64,000 bases of DNA, taken from contig CADAAR010000008.1 of the NCBI GenBank assembly GCA_902785945.1, positions 1 through 64,000 of the forward strand, in the 5' to 3' direction. Within the stretch, counting starts at the first letter, position 1, and the number at the start of each line of letters is the position of its first letter. The notes under the pieces are model-generated. The model saw nothing but the letters and a program-made list of their open reading frames with translations. It ran no database searches and was not told the origin of the DNA. Both the position numbers and the translations under genes were made by a program. Below are positions 25,905-33,459 of this stretch, piece by piece. The stretch is from an uncultured Prevotellaceae bacterium. Lineage in GTDB: Bacteria > Bacteroidota > Bacteroidia > Bacteroidales > Bacteroidaceae.

Positions 25905-27587
25905 TTATTTTTTTTCTGTGAGGCTTTCCATAAACTCCTTGGGAAGGATACCATAATACTTCTTGAAACAGTTGGAGAAGTACTTCGGATCTTGGAATCC
26001 AACTCTGTAGGCGAGGTCGCTGACACGCATATTTGGGTCTTTCTCAGCCAGTCGGCGGGCCTCCTTCATACGGACGTCGCGGATGAAGGCGTTGACGTTC
26101 ATGCCGGTGATGGCACGGAGCTTGTTGTAAAGCGTTGACGAACTGGCTCCCATATCGGAGGCAAAAGCGTTGCGGTCATAGTTGCTGTCGTCGAGGTGTT
26201 CATGGACGCAGTTCAGAGCCTTCTCTAAGAAGATTTGCTCTGGGGTGAGAACAATGTCTTGTTGGTCGTCAATGCCATCCATCTTGATGGCAAAGTCCTG
26301 TAAGGTGCGCCGACGGTTTTCAATGATGTTGTCGATGCGCAGTCGGAGCTCGCCCAGACGGAAGGGTTTGGTGAGATATTCATCGGCACCGATCTTGAGG
26401 GCTTCCTCCTCCTCTCCCTCTTGGGTGTTGGCTGTCAATAGGATGATGGGCAAGTGGCTGTAATTGGGATCTTCCTTGATTTCACGGGTCAGTTCCAGAC
26501 CGGTCATCTCGGGCATCATCACATCGGAGACAATGAGGTCGACAGGTGTCTTATGGACGAGGTTCAGGGCTTCCTTGCCGTTTTTGGCTACCAAGACGTG
26601 GTATTGATTCTTTAAAACATGGTTCATCAGCATAAGCAGCTCGGGGTTGTCTTCTACCACCAGGATTCGGTAAGCATCGTCGACCAAAAGGGCGCTGGCG
26701 TCCATTTCGACATTCAAATCGGACACCATAGAGGTAGCGTTGATGACAGCATCTTGTGGAATGGTCATGTCGATTTCATGCTTCTCGTCGATTTGCTCAG
26801 GCTTGAAGGCCTCTTTGGTAATGGGGATTTTTAGGGTGAAGGTGGTGCCCTTGCCTACTTCGCTCTCACAACGGATAGTGCCTTTGTGCAGACGTACGAG
26901 ATCGCGTGTCAGGGCGAGACCTAATCCGGTGCCGATGGTTTTGTGCTGACGGTATTCACCGTCGTAGAAGCGCAGGAAGAGCTTTCTCATCTTCTCCTTG
27001 GGAATACCGCTGCCTGTGTCGCGTACCTTAATATATATATAGTCATATTTGCGACTGGTCCAGACTTGGAGTGTTACTTCGCCTTCATCGGTATATTTGG
27101 CTGCATTCGACAGTAGGTTATAGATGATCTTGTCGAGTTTGTCGGTATCTATCCAACCCATCATGCTCTGCGGACTGCATTCGATGGAGAATTTCAGATG
27201 TTTCTTGTCCATGAGGGGCTGTAGGCAGAGGGCTGTGTTGTGGATGTATTGCATGACATCGCCTTGAGCAACGAGAAGTTTCAATTCTCCTTCTTGCGAC
27301 TTGCTGGTTTCGAGAATCTGTTGTAGTAACCGAACCATACGCTGGATGTTCATCTGCATAAGGTCGTATTCCTGATCGTGTTCGGGCACTTCTTCACGTA
27401 GTTGGTCGACGGAAGCTGAAATAACCGTGAGTGGTGTCAGCAGTTCGTGGGTGATATTTGTGAAAATCTGACCCATCTGCAATCGACGTCTAATACGCAT
27501 GCTGCGATTGTAGACTGCTCTTCCAAACAGAAAAACGATCGACAAAATGACCAAAATGGCTAAAATGAGTATAATTCTAAGGCTCAT
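25905..27587 (-). CDS. Hybrid histidine kinase/response regulator with AraC output, no sensor domain
   Basis: 560 residues. One membrane helix (about 3-24) is followed directly by HisKA (phospho-His in NITHELLTPLT near 44-54). A HATPase domain follows (NLLSNAAKYTDEG, DTGSGIPKEK, GTGLGLAL), then a receiver (VVEDNPE, phospho-Asp in IVSDVMMPEMTG, Lys in YLTKPF) and a C-terminal AraC-type HTH ending KKYYGILPKEF. This is the hybrid two-component layout of Bacteroidetes but without the large periplasmic propeller sensor. It could use a partner sensor or be a truncated form. It lies upstream of trpB, 83 bp apart. Confidence 0.9.
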   Translation of the reverse strand: MSLRIILILAILVILSIVFLFGRAVYNRSMRIRRRLQMGQIFTNITHELLTPLTVISASVDQLREEVPEHDQEYDLMQMNIQRMVRLLQQILETSKSQEGELKLLVAQGDVMQYIHNTALCLQPLMDKKHLKFSIECSPQSMMGWIDTDKLDKIIYNLLSNAAKYTDEGEVTLQVWTSRKYDYIYIKVRDTGSGIPKEKMRKLFLRFYDGEYRQHKTIGTGLGLALTRDLVRLHKGTIRCESEVGKGTTFTLKIPITKEAFKPEQIDEKHEIDMTIPQDAVINATSMVSDLNVEMDASALLVDDAYRILVVEDNPELLMLMNHVLKNQYHVLVAKNGKEALNLVHKTPVDLIVSDVMMPEMTGLELTREIKEDPNYSHLPIILLTANTQEGEEEEALKIGADEYLTKPFRLGELRLRIDNIIENRRRTLQDFAIKMDGIDDQQDIVLTPEQIFLEKALNCVHEHLDDSNYDRNAFASDMGASSSTLYNKLRAITGMNVNAFIRDVRMKEARRLAEKDPNMRVSDLAYRVGFQDPKYFSNCFKKYYGILPKEFMESLTEKK

Positions 27588-27607
27588 GTTATTTGATTTT
27601 GATGGTG

Positions 27608-27615
27608 CAAAGATA
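27608..27615 (-). promoter_or_regulatory. -7 element of the hybrid regulator
   Basis: CAAAGATA reads TATCTTTG on the minus strand, 20 nt before the start at 27587. The stretch 27616-27771 is AT-rich and shows no gene. Confidence 0.6.
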
Positions 27616-27771
27616 AGAAAAATGCGCGAAATTTCAACTTTTTGAGTAAAAAAGATGCGTTTTTAGGGCGAAAATAGTGGAAAAATAGTGAAAATTGGTA
27701 GAAAATATGCTAATTAACGATTTTTCTACCTCAAATAATTATTAATCGACCTCTATAATAAATAATACATC

Positions 27772-27866
27772 TATCTTTGCATCAGAAAAGATTTTTAATG
27801 GTTAAGGTTTATGGTTGATTAATTTAGTTTTTAAGAAAAAGGCTCGTTGTGAAACGAGCCTTTTTT
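27772..27866 (+). ncRNA. Candidate small RNA: promoter box to terminator with no gene
   Basis: TATCTTTG at 27772-27779 would start plus-strand transcription near 27786. About 50 nt later comes a strong terminator: AAAAAGGCTCGTT (27836-27848) pairs with AACGAGCCTTTTTT (27853-27866). The transcript would be about 80 nt. The only reading frame inside is six codons. No clear -33 box is visible, so this is a candidate only; an unneeded bidirectional terminator is the alternative. Confidence 0.4.
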
Positions 27867-27874
27867 GATGCATA

Positions 27875-27909
27875 AAAATCCCCTCTGAATATATATTCAG
27901 AGGGGTTTT
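27875..27909 (-). terminator. Terminator of trxB
   Basis: AAAATCCCCTCTGAAT and ATTCAGAGGGGTTTT form a long stem with a 4-nt loop, 8 nt beyond the trxB stop on the minus strand, with T-rich flanks on both sides. Confidence 0.85.
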
Positions 27910-27916
27910 GTTGTTA

Positions 27917-28849
27917 TTATCTGTTCAATAGATATCTTTCTGCTTCGATGGCGGCCTGACAACCAGTACCAGCTGCGGAGATTGCCTGACGGTAGACCGG
28001 ATCGGCACAATCGCCTGCAACGTAGACACCGGGAATCTTGGTTTTCGGGGTGCCATCGATCTTTTTCAGATAACCTACCTCGTCAGTTTCCAACCACTCC
28101 TTGAAGATGTCGGTATTCGGCTTGTGACCGATGGCCAGGAAGAAACCGTCGATGGCAATATCTACAAACGACTCGTCAGCCTCGCCCTTGCGCTTAACAA
28201 GGTGGGCGCCTTCCACGCCGTCTTCGCCAAACAGGCCAATGGTATTGTGCTCGAAGAGAATCTCAATGTTCTCTGCAGCTTTAACGCGCTGCTGCATAAC
28301 CTGTGAGGCGCGTAGGAAGGGTTTGCGGACGATGAGATAGACTTTCTTGGCGAGACCGGAGAGATAAAGAGCATCTTCGCATGCTGTGTCGCCACCGCCT
28401 ACCACAGCTACGGTCTTCTTGCGATAGAAGAAACCGTCGCAGGTGGCACAGGCTGAGACACCCATGCCGTTGTATTTGCGCTCATCGTCAAGCCCGAGGT
28501 ACTTGGCAGAGGCGCCCGTAGCAATAATCACGGTGTCGGCTTCAATCTCCGTACCATCTTCGGCTGTACAGATGTAGGGCGCCTTGGAGAAGTCAACCTT
28601 GACAATCTGACCGTCGCGAATATCTGTACCGAAACGCTCGGCCTGCTCCCGGAGGTCCATCATCATCTGATTACCGTCGACACCTTGGGGATAGCCGGGG
28701 AAATTCTCAACCTCAGTAGTCTGGGTCAACTGTCCTCCAGGCTGAAGACCACAATATTCGATAGGGCCCAAGTTAGCCCTAGAGGCATAAATGGCAGCGG
28801 TGTACCCTGCAGGACCGCTGCCGATGATCAAACATTTGGTATGTTCCAT
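27917..28849 (-). CDS. trxB: Thioredoxin-disulfide reductase
   Basis: 310 residues. The N-terminal FAD-binding motif is GSGPAGYTAAIYASRA. The redox-active pair lies in SACATCDGFFYR near 134-145, the NADPH-binding motif is VVGGGDTACEDALYL, and the C-terminal FAD segment is GVYVAGDCADP. It transfers electrons from NADPH to thioredoxin. The gene lies 9 bp downstream of the glutathione peroxidase gene, so the two form an oxidative-stress pair. Confidence 0.94.
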   Translation of the reverse strand: MEHTKCLIIGSGPAGYTAAIYASRANLGPIEYCGLQPGGQLTQTTEVENFPGYPQGVDGNQMMMDLREQAERFGTDIRDGQIVKVDFSKAPYICTAEDGTEIEADTVIIATGASAKYLGLDDERKYNGMGVSACATCDGFFYRKKTVAVVGGGDTACEDALYLSGLAKKVYLIVRKPFLRASQVMQQRVKAAENIEILFEHNTIGLFGEDGVEGAHLVKRKGEADESFVDIAIDGFFLAIGHKPNTDIFKEWLETDEVGYLKKIDGTPKTKIPGVYVAGDCADPVYRQAISAAGTGCQAAIEAERYLLNR

Positions 28850-28858
28850 ATTCAGATG

Positions 28859-29410
28859 TTAGTGAAGCAGCAGCTCAATCTGGGCTGCGATGTTCTCGAT
28901 TTTCTCCGTAGGCTCGAAACGGGCCACTACCTGTCCCTTCTTGTTGATAAGGAACTTGGTGAAATTCCATTTGATATCCGGTTTCTGCTGGTAGTCAGGA
29001 TCGGCCTTTGAGAGCATGTCGTCAAGAATGTGTGCAATGGGGTGTTCCATATCCCAGCCAGCAAAACCTTTCTCCTGCTGGAGGAACTTGAAAAGCGGAT
29101 CGGCGTCATCGCCATTCACCTTCACTTTCTTGAAGCGGGGGAACTCGGTGCCGAAGTTAAGCTTGCAGAATTCATGGATACTCTCGTCGGTGCCGGGGGC
29201 CTGCTGACCAAACTGGTTGCAAGGGAAGTCGAGAATCTCAAAGCCCTGGGCATGGTACTTCTTGTAAAGAGCTTCGAGTTCATCATACTGTGGCGTAAAG
29301 CCACACTTAGTAGCTGTATTCACGATAAGCAACACTTCATTGGCGTATTCCTTGAGGGATACGTCTTTGTTTTTTCTGTCCTTGACAGAGAATTCATAAA
29401 TAGTCTTCAT
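28859..29410 (-). CDS. Glutathione peroxidase family thiol peroxidase
   Basis: 183 residues. The peroxidatic Cys lies in NTATKCGFTPQY near 36, with the FPCNQFGQQAPG motif and KWNFTKFLI supplying the Gln and Trp/Asn of the catalytic site. Bacterial members with Cys instead of selenocysteine usually take electrons from thioredoxin, which suits the adjacent trxB. It reduces hydrogen peroxide and organic peroxides. Confidence 0.9.
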   Translation of the reverse strand: MKTIYEFSVKDRKNKDVSLKEYANEVLLIVNTATKCGFTPQYDELEALYKKYHAQGFEILDFPCNQFGQQAPGTDESIHEFCKLNFGTEFPRFKKVKVNGDDADPLFKFLQQEKGFAGWDMEHPIAHILDDMLSKADPDYQQKPDIKWNFTKFLINKKGQVVARFEPTEKIENIAAQIELLLH

Positions 29411-29445
29411 TTTCTATTTTAAAATAATGTGTAGGTTCGTGGGTA

Positions 29446-29453
29446 CAAAGATA
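29446..29453 (-). promoter_or_regulatory. -7 element of the peroxidase/trxB unit
   Basis: CAAAGATA reads TATCTTTG on the minus strand, 35 nt before the peroxidase start. Confidence 0.55.
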
Positions 29454-29493
29454 GGTATTTTATTTCGCAATGCCAAATAAAAATCCAAAAAAA

Positions 29494-30411
29494 TCATTTC
29501 AAGCCCCATGCACTCTTGATATTCTCTACGCCCAAAGTCTCCACGTGGTTTTCTGTTTCGTCATCGAGATTACAGAAAAAGTCGATGCCAGTGAGGGTCT
29601 CCAGTTCGCGGATATTGGTCACGTAAGGACTCAGCATATAGTTGCCCTGATTGTCTTTGGGGTAGTCGGAATCCTTGTCCTTATGTTCTATCCAGAAGGC
29701 CATGGCCTTGTAGCCGCTTTTGTTCTTGCAAAGAACGGCCATGAAGAAATACTTAGGCACAATCAAACCATTGGATAAGGTACGTGATATCTGGTCAGAA
29801 CGGTCGATGGTGCCGCCTTTACAGACATAGAGCGTATCGCGGAAAGCGCCTCTGTTCCAATTTCTCACCTGTTGTTCCATAGTAGCCCATACACCTGCGT
29901 TGAAGACATTGCGCTGAGGCTGCATGTTGGTGAGGAAGAAGGTCTGACGATTGGCTTCTTTCGAATATTGACGGTCTGCTGACGGGCAGATGTGTCCGTG
30001 ATCATAGCCAGAGTTCCAGAAGGGGTCGAAGGGTGTGCCATCGTCCATGGTAAAATAGTTGGTATAGTCCAACTGGTCGTCGTAGGGATAACCTTCCTGA
30101 TAACGTCCGACATTGCCGCCGTAATTACCATCGTGCATCTGGTAGCACGACCAACGTTGCGATTTCTTATGTGTGTCCCATTCCGTGCAGAAATTCACAC
30201 CGTATTTGTCGTTAGTACGGTGTACCAGAACGAGGCTCTGGCCCCCTTTCAGTTTGGGAAACTCCAAACGGGCAGCTTCAGGATAGACGCTCGTTAAATT
30301 CTTGTTCTTGTTTTCTGCGATGCCTGGCAGCTTTGCGTCATTCTCGTCTTTGCTACAGGCGAGGAGCATCAGCAGGGTGAAGAGGGGTAGTAGGGCTTTT
30401 AGTAATTTCAT
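29494..30411 (-). CDS. Exported DNA/RNA non-specific endonuclease (NucA type lipoprotein)
   Basis: 305 residues from MKLLKALLPL (an in-frame ATG at 30420 is also possible). The lipobox is LMLLACS, Cys about 19. The nuclease motif is SGYDHGHICPSADR near 153-166. The family consensus is DRGH; here Arg is replaced by His, with the catalytic His kept. FFLTNMQPQRNVFNAG supplies the metal-binding Asn. It should cut extracellular DNA and RNA. It is separated by the rpmE2 remnant from a TonB/OB-fold locus that may take up the products. Confidence 0.88.
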   Translation of the reverse strand: MKLLKALLPLFTLLMLLACSKDENDAKLPGIAENKNKNLTSVYPEAARLEFPKLKGGQSLVLVHRTNDKYGVNFCTEWDTHKKSQRWSCYQMHDGNYGGNVGRYQEGYPYDDQLDYTNYFTMDDGTPFDPFWNSGYDHGHICPSADRQYSKEANRQTFFLTNMQPQRNVFNAGVWATMEQQVRNWNRGAFRDTLYVCKGGTIDRSDQISRTLSNGLIVPKYFFMAVLCKNKSGYKAMAFWIEHKDKDSDYPKDNQGNYMLSPYVTNIRELETLTGIDFFCNLDDETENHVETLGVENIKSAWGLK

Positions 30412-30502
30412 ATTTATCATCTTTATTGAAGAAGGTGCGACCATGGCATATGCAACTACCATCGACGCACCTTCCCGGTTATAATTCCTGTGATATTGTA
30501 TC

Positions 30503-30711
30503 TTACTTCTTCGCAGCCTTACCGTAGCGGCTCATGAACTTATCAACACGACCTGCGGTGTCAACGAGCTTGCTCTTACCAGTATAGAACGGGTGAGAGG
30601 TGCTAGAGATTTCGACTTTTACCACTGGGTAAGTTTCGCCTTCGTATCGCCGTTGGACATGTCCTTGAACACGACGGGGCGATAGTTTTCTGGATGAATT
30701 CCTTTTTTCAT
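30503..30711 (-). pseudogene. rpmE2: 50S ribosomal protein L31 type B, broken by an internal deletion
   Basis: The start [20 protein letters not shown] and the end ([20 protein letters not shown] to GKAAKK) are normal L31 type B sequence, but they are in different frames. The central part expected between SNGDT and EGETYP is missing. The locus is 209 nt; a family member of 84 residues needs 255 nt, so about 46 nt are absent. As written, translation stops after 30 residues. The junction is near 30640-30650. A promoter is still present upstream. Another L31 gene elsewhere or an assembly error are the obvious explanations. Confidence 0.85.
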
Positions 30712-30761
30712 TTTGAGTTAAAATATTAATGTTTAAAACCTATTTGCGCATAAAGCGGCTG

Positions 30762-30769
30762 CAAAGGTA
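30762..30769 (-). promoter_or_regulatory. -7 element upstream of the rpmE2 remnant
   Basis: CAAAGGTA reads TACCTTTG on the minus strand, 50 nt before the L31 start codon. It would also serve the nuclease gene if the two are co-transcribed. Confidence 0.5.
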
Positions 30770-30804
30770 CGAAGATTTTTCGGATCTCGCAAACTTTTTG
30801 CGAA

Positions 30805-32565
30805 TTATTTTTTCGTCAGGCTCGCATCGTCTATCAGAATATCCTTACCTGATGAGTAGTTGGATTTCTTCGGATTCATCACCACGAGGCAGACGGTTGT
30901 GGTTGCCTCCAAGGTAAAGTCGTAGGATACTAACGTCCATCCGCTGTTGTTGATATTGACATAATCACCATAAGCATAGCTACCTACATTTCCGTCGGTA
31001 ACAGGCACATAGCCAGGACGTGTCTGTGCGGGATCTTCTGTTGTAGCCTTGGCATAGAATGAGAAATTATAGGTGCCTGCCTCCAGTGTGATCTCCTGAC
31101 TGGCCAGACGCTTGTTAGAACCCTCGTTTCCTGCTACAATCACGGCATAGCTGCCACCGTGGGCGTCTGTGCCTTGTGATAAAGTGGCGTTGCTGGCTGA
31201 AGAAGCAGACTTCCAACCTGTTGGCAGACCGTCAGCCCAGGTCTCAAAATCGCCATTGGTCAGTGTGGCGACAGTTGAGCCACCACCGCCTTCGCCACCG
31301 CCACCACTGGGCTCGGCACCACCTTCGATGCTGACGAAGTAGGCATTCAGTACTTCTATCTTGTCGCCATAAGAGCCACGGTTACCGATGATCGTAAGAG
31401 TGCAACCTTCTTTGATGCCCTTGGCAGCTACGAGATCCTGGAACTTTTTCTTCTCGCCACCCTTCTCTGAGAGCAAACCATAGACATAAACAGAGCCTGT
31501 GGCATCCTCAAGGTCGAAGTTACCATAGATATCACCTTCCTTCAGGTTCTTAACAGTACCTGTAAGCTGATACCAGACATCAGTACTTTCTGGAGCTGCA
31601 TTGAAGTCGGCAATGCTAATTGGCTTTACTTCGCCTGAAGGTGTCTCACCACCGCCACCGCCGCCGGTCTTGCCGTTGAGCGAGTAGAGGTAGCCAGTGT
31701 TTTGGGCAGTCTCAGGTGTATTGCCCTTGAAGTTGACTACTTTACCACAGACGATGACTTCATCATTCTCCTTGAGCAGATCCCCTTCTGTGTATTTCTT
31801 GTTACCGAGGTAGAGAACGCGGTAGGCTGTGAAGACGGCATCGAAGCCTTCATCGATCATCGTGAAGGTAGCATTACCATACTGGGTACCGAACTGCTCG
31901 GTAATATCCTTTACCTTACCTTTGATGTAGACCTCGTTGGGTGAGGTGACATCAGCACCAAGTCCGCTGAGGTAATTCAGCACACCAGCCACATTGTATG
32001 GGTCTGCCTGTGTACCGGTGCCTTTTGCTTCGCCAGTTTTGACTTCAGGAACATCTGCACCTTTACCGTTGATGGAAACGACATAAGCCTTGTTCTGCAC
32101 GGTTTCAGGGGTACTGCCACGATAGTTGACAATCTTTCCGCAGATCACCACCAGGTCATCTTCTTTAATATTCACATCGTTTTCGTTGTTGTACTTCTTG
32201 TTGCCTAAGTACAGACCACGATAGAAGGTGAATTGGTTGGTGCCCTCATCCGTATCAGAGATAACGAACTGTGCGTTACCATACTGGGTGCTGAACTCCT
32301 CTTTCACAGCTGTCACCACACCTGTAACATAGATGTCTTTTGTCGATTCTACATCAGGACCAAGTTCGTTGAGGTAGGCGAGGACGCCAGCCACGTTGAA
32401 AGGATTATCCTTGGTGCCGTCGCCGACAGGTTCGATGACAGTTTCCTCTTCATCTGGCTCGAGATAGTCGAGCGGGTTGTTGAATGGCATGGGCACATCC
32501 TCACAGCTGGTGAAGGTGCCGAGCGCGATGGCTGCCGCCATCAGTATGTTATAGATCTTTTTCAT
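30805..32565 (-). CDS. Multi-OB-fold lipoprotein with C-terminal binding module
   Basis: 586 residues. The signal ends at ALGTFTSCED. Two similar modules follow (about 48-168 and 181-300), each with DPYNVAGVLNYL-like, GKVVNFKGNTPETAQN-like and YLYSLNGK-like segments; they resemble DUF6359/OB-fold domains. A Gly-rich linker leads to a third OB-like domain (about 317-415, WYQLTGTVKNL...YGNFDLED). A second Gly-rich linker precedes a C-terminal beta-sandwich (NGDFETWADGLPTGW at its start) like a carbohydrate-binding module. Likely surface-exposed. OB folds often bind nucleic acid or oligosaccharide; the ligand is unknown. Confidence 0.75.
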   Translation of the reverse strand: MKKIYNILMAAAIALGTFTSCEDVPMPFNNPLDYLEPDEEETVIEPVGDGTKDNPFNVAGVLAYLNELGPDVESTKDIYVTGVVTAVKEEFSTQYGNAQFVISDTDEGTNQFTFYRGLYLGNKKYNNENDVNIKEDDLVVICGKIVNYRGSTPETVQNKAYVVSINGKGADVPEVKTGEAKGTGTQADPYNVAGVLNYLSGLGADVTSPNEVYIKGKVKDITEQFGTQYGNATFTMIDEGFDAVFTAYRVLYLGNKKYTEGDLLKENDEVIVCGKVVNFKGNTPETAQNTGYLYSLNGKTGGGGGGETPSGEVKPISIADFNAAPESTDVWYQLTGTVKNLKEGDIYGNFDLEDATGSVYVYGLLSEKGGEKKKFQDLVAAKGIKEGCTLTIIGNRGSYGDKIEVLNAYFVSIEGGAEPSGGGGEGGGGSTVATLTNGDFETWADGLPTGWKSASSASNATLSQGTDAHGGSYAVIVAGNEGSNKRLASQEITLEAGTYNFSFYAKATTEDPAQTRPGYVPVTDGNVGSYAYGDYVNINNSGWTLVSYDFTLEATTTVCLVVMNPKKSNYSSGKDILIDDASLTKK

Positions 32566-32568
32566 ATT

Positions 32569-32609
32569 CTCTAAACTATTAACTTTATACTCTAAACTCT
32601 AAACTATTT
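32569..32609. repeat. Heptad array between the two lipoprotein genes
   Basis: Units CTCTAAA, CTATTAA, CTTTATA, CTCTAAA, CTCTAAA run with a strict 7-bp period. They fill the gap between the OB-fold lipoprotein start and the DUF5689 gene and include the latter's stop codon. Confidence 0.85.
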
Positions 32610-33443
32610 CTCCACGATATCACTTTCTTCGCGGATGAGCACCTGCCAGGTGTTGTTATAGCGGGTGAAGATACCCGTGATGTCAACTTCTCCCTGTGGC
32701 AAGGGCATATTGGCAAAGTCGGCATAAGTACTGGTACGTACCACGAGCTGGTTCGAAGAGATGCCTTGCAAGGCGCGGTTCACGCTGTTGGCAGCGTCCT
32801 TGTCCTTATCAGCAGCAAAGACCTTCTTGCCGTTGGCTCCCTGGAACTTCACACCACGGATGGTCATCAGACGTCCGCAGTTCTCCTTCATATAATCTAC
32901 ATCGCCAAGTTTTGTCTTGTCGAATTCAACAGGACTGGCACTCTTCATGCCGAGTATCTTGAAATGCGACTGCCAAAGTGCCCTTGGCATACGACTGACG
33001 TAACTACGTCCGTTCTTATTGGTATAGGGCGTGCCGATTTCCGGCTGCTGGCCATAGCTGCCGATGTAGAGGTCTTGTAGTTCTACAAGTATCTCACAAC
33101 CTACGGGCAGCTGTCCGAACATACCACCCTGAGCGATGCAGATAATAATGGAACCAGTGCCATCTTCGATGGCTACCTGGTTGTAGATATTGCCCTGCAC
33201 GTCATTACCCGTTACCACACCCTTGATCTGAGTGGGCTCCGTAAACTGGACGTAGCTGCCGTTATAGATGACAGTTGTGAATTTCTGTTTGAGTTGGGCA
33301 ATGGTCATGAGATTGGTCTCCGTGACAGCCTGATTGCCAAATTCGCTGCCATCGGTGCCTGGAACATCCCAATCGTTGTCCATACATCCGGTAAAGATGG
33401 CACAGACAAATGCTATTATAATATAATAATGTATATGTTTCAT
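32604..33443 (-). CDS. DUF5689-type lipoprotein
   Basis: 279 residues from MKHIHYYIII. The lipobox is AIFTGCMDN, followed by acidic residues. The N-terminal part reads TIAQLKQKFTTVIYNGSYVQ, then IKGVVTGNDVQGNIYNQVAI and IICIAQGGMFGQLPVGCEI, the pattern of DUF5689, which has an OB-like fold. The C-terminal part is a second OB-like module ending GEVDITGIFTRYNNTWQVLI. DUF5689 proteins usually accompany TonB receptors that lack SusD; that is the arrangement here, so it may capture ligand for the receptor. Confidence 0.8.
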   Translation of the reverse strand: MKHIHYYIIIAFVCAIFTGCMDNDWDVPGTDGSEFGNQAVTETNLMTIAQLKQKFTTVIYNGSYVQFTEPTQIKGVVTGNDVQGNIYNQVAIEDGTGSIIICIAQGGMFGQLPVGCEILVELQDLYIGSYGQQPEIGTPYTNKNGRSYVSRMPRALWQSHFKILGMKSASPVEFDKTKLGDVDYMKENCGRLMTIRGVKFQGANGKKVFAADKDKDAANSVNRALQGISSNQLVVRTSTYADFANMPLPQGEVDITGIFTRYNNTWQVLIREESDIVEK

Positions 33444-33459
33444 ATAATGGTCCTCCTTT

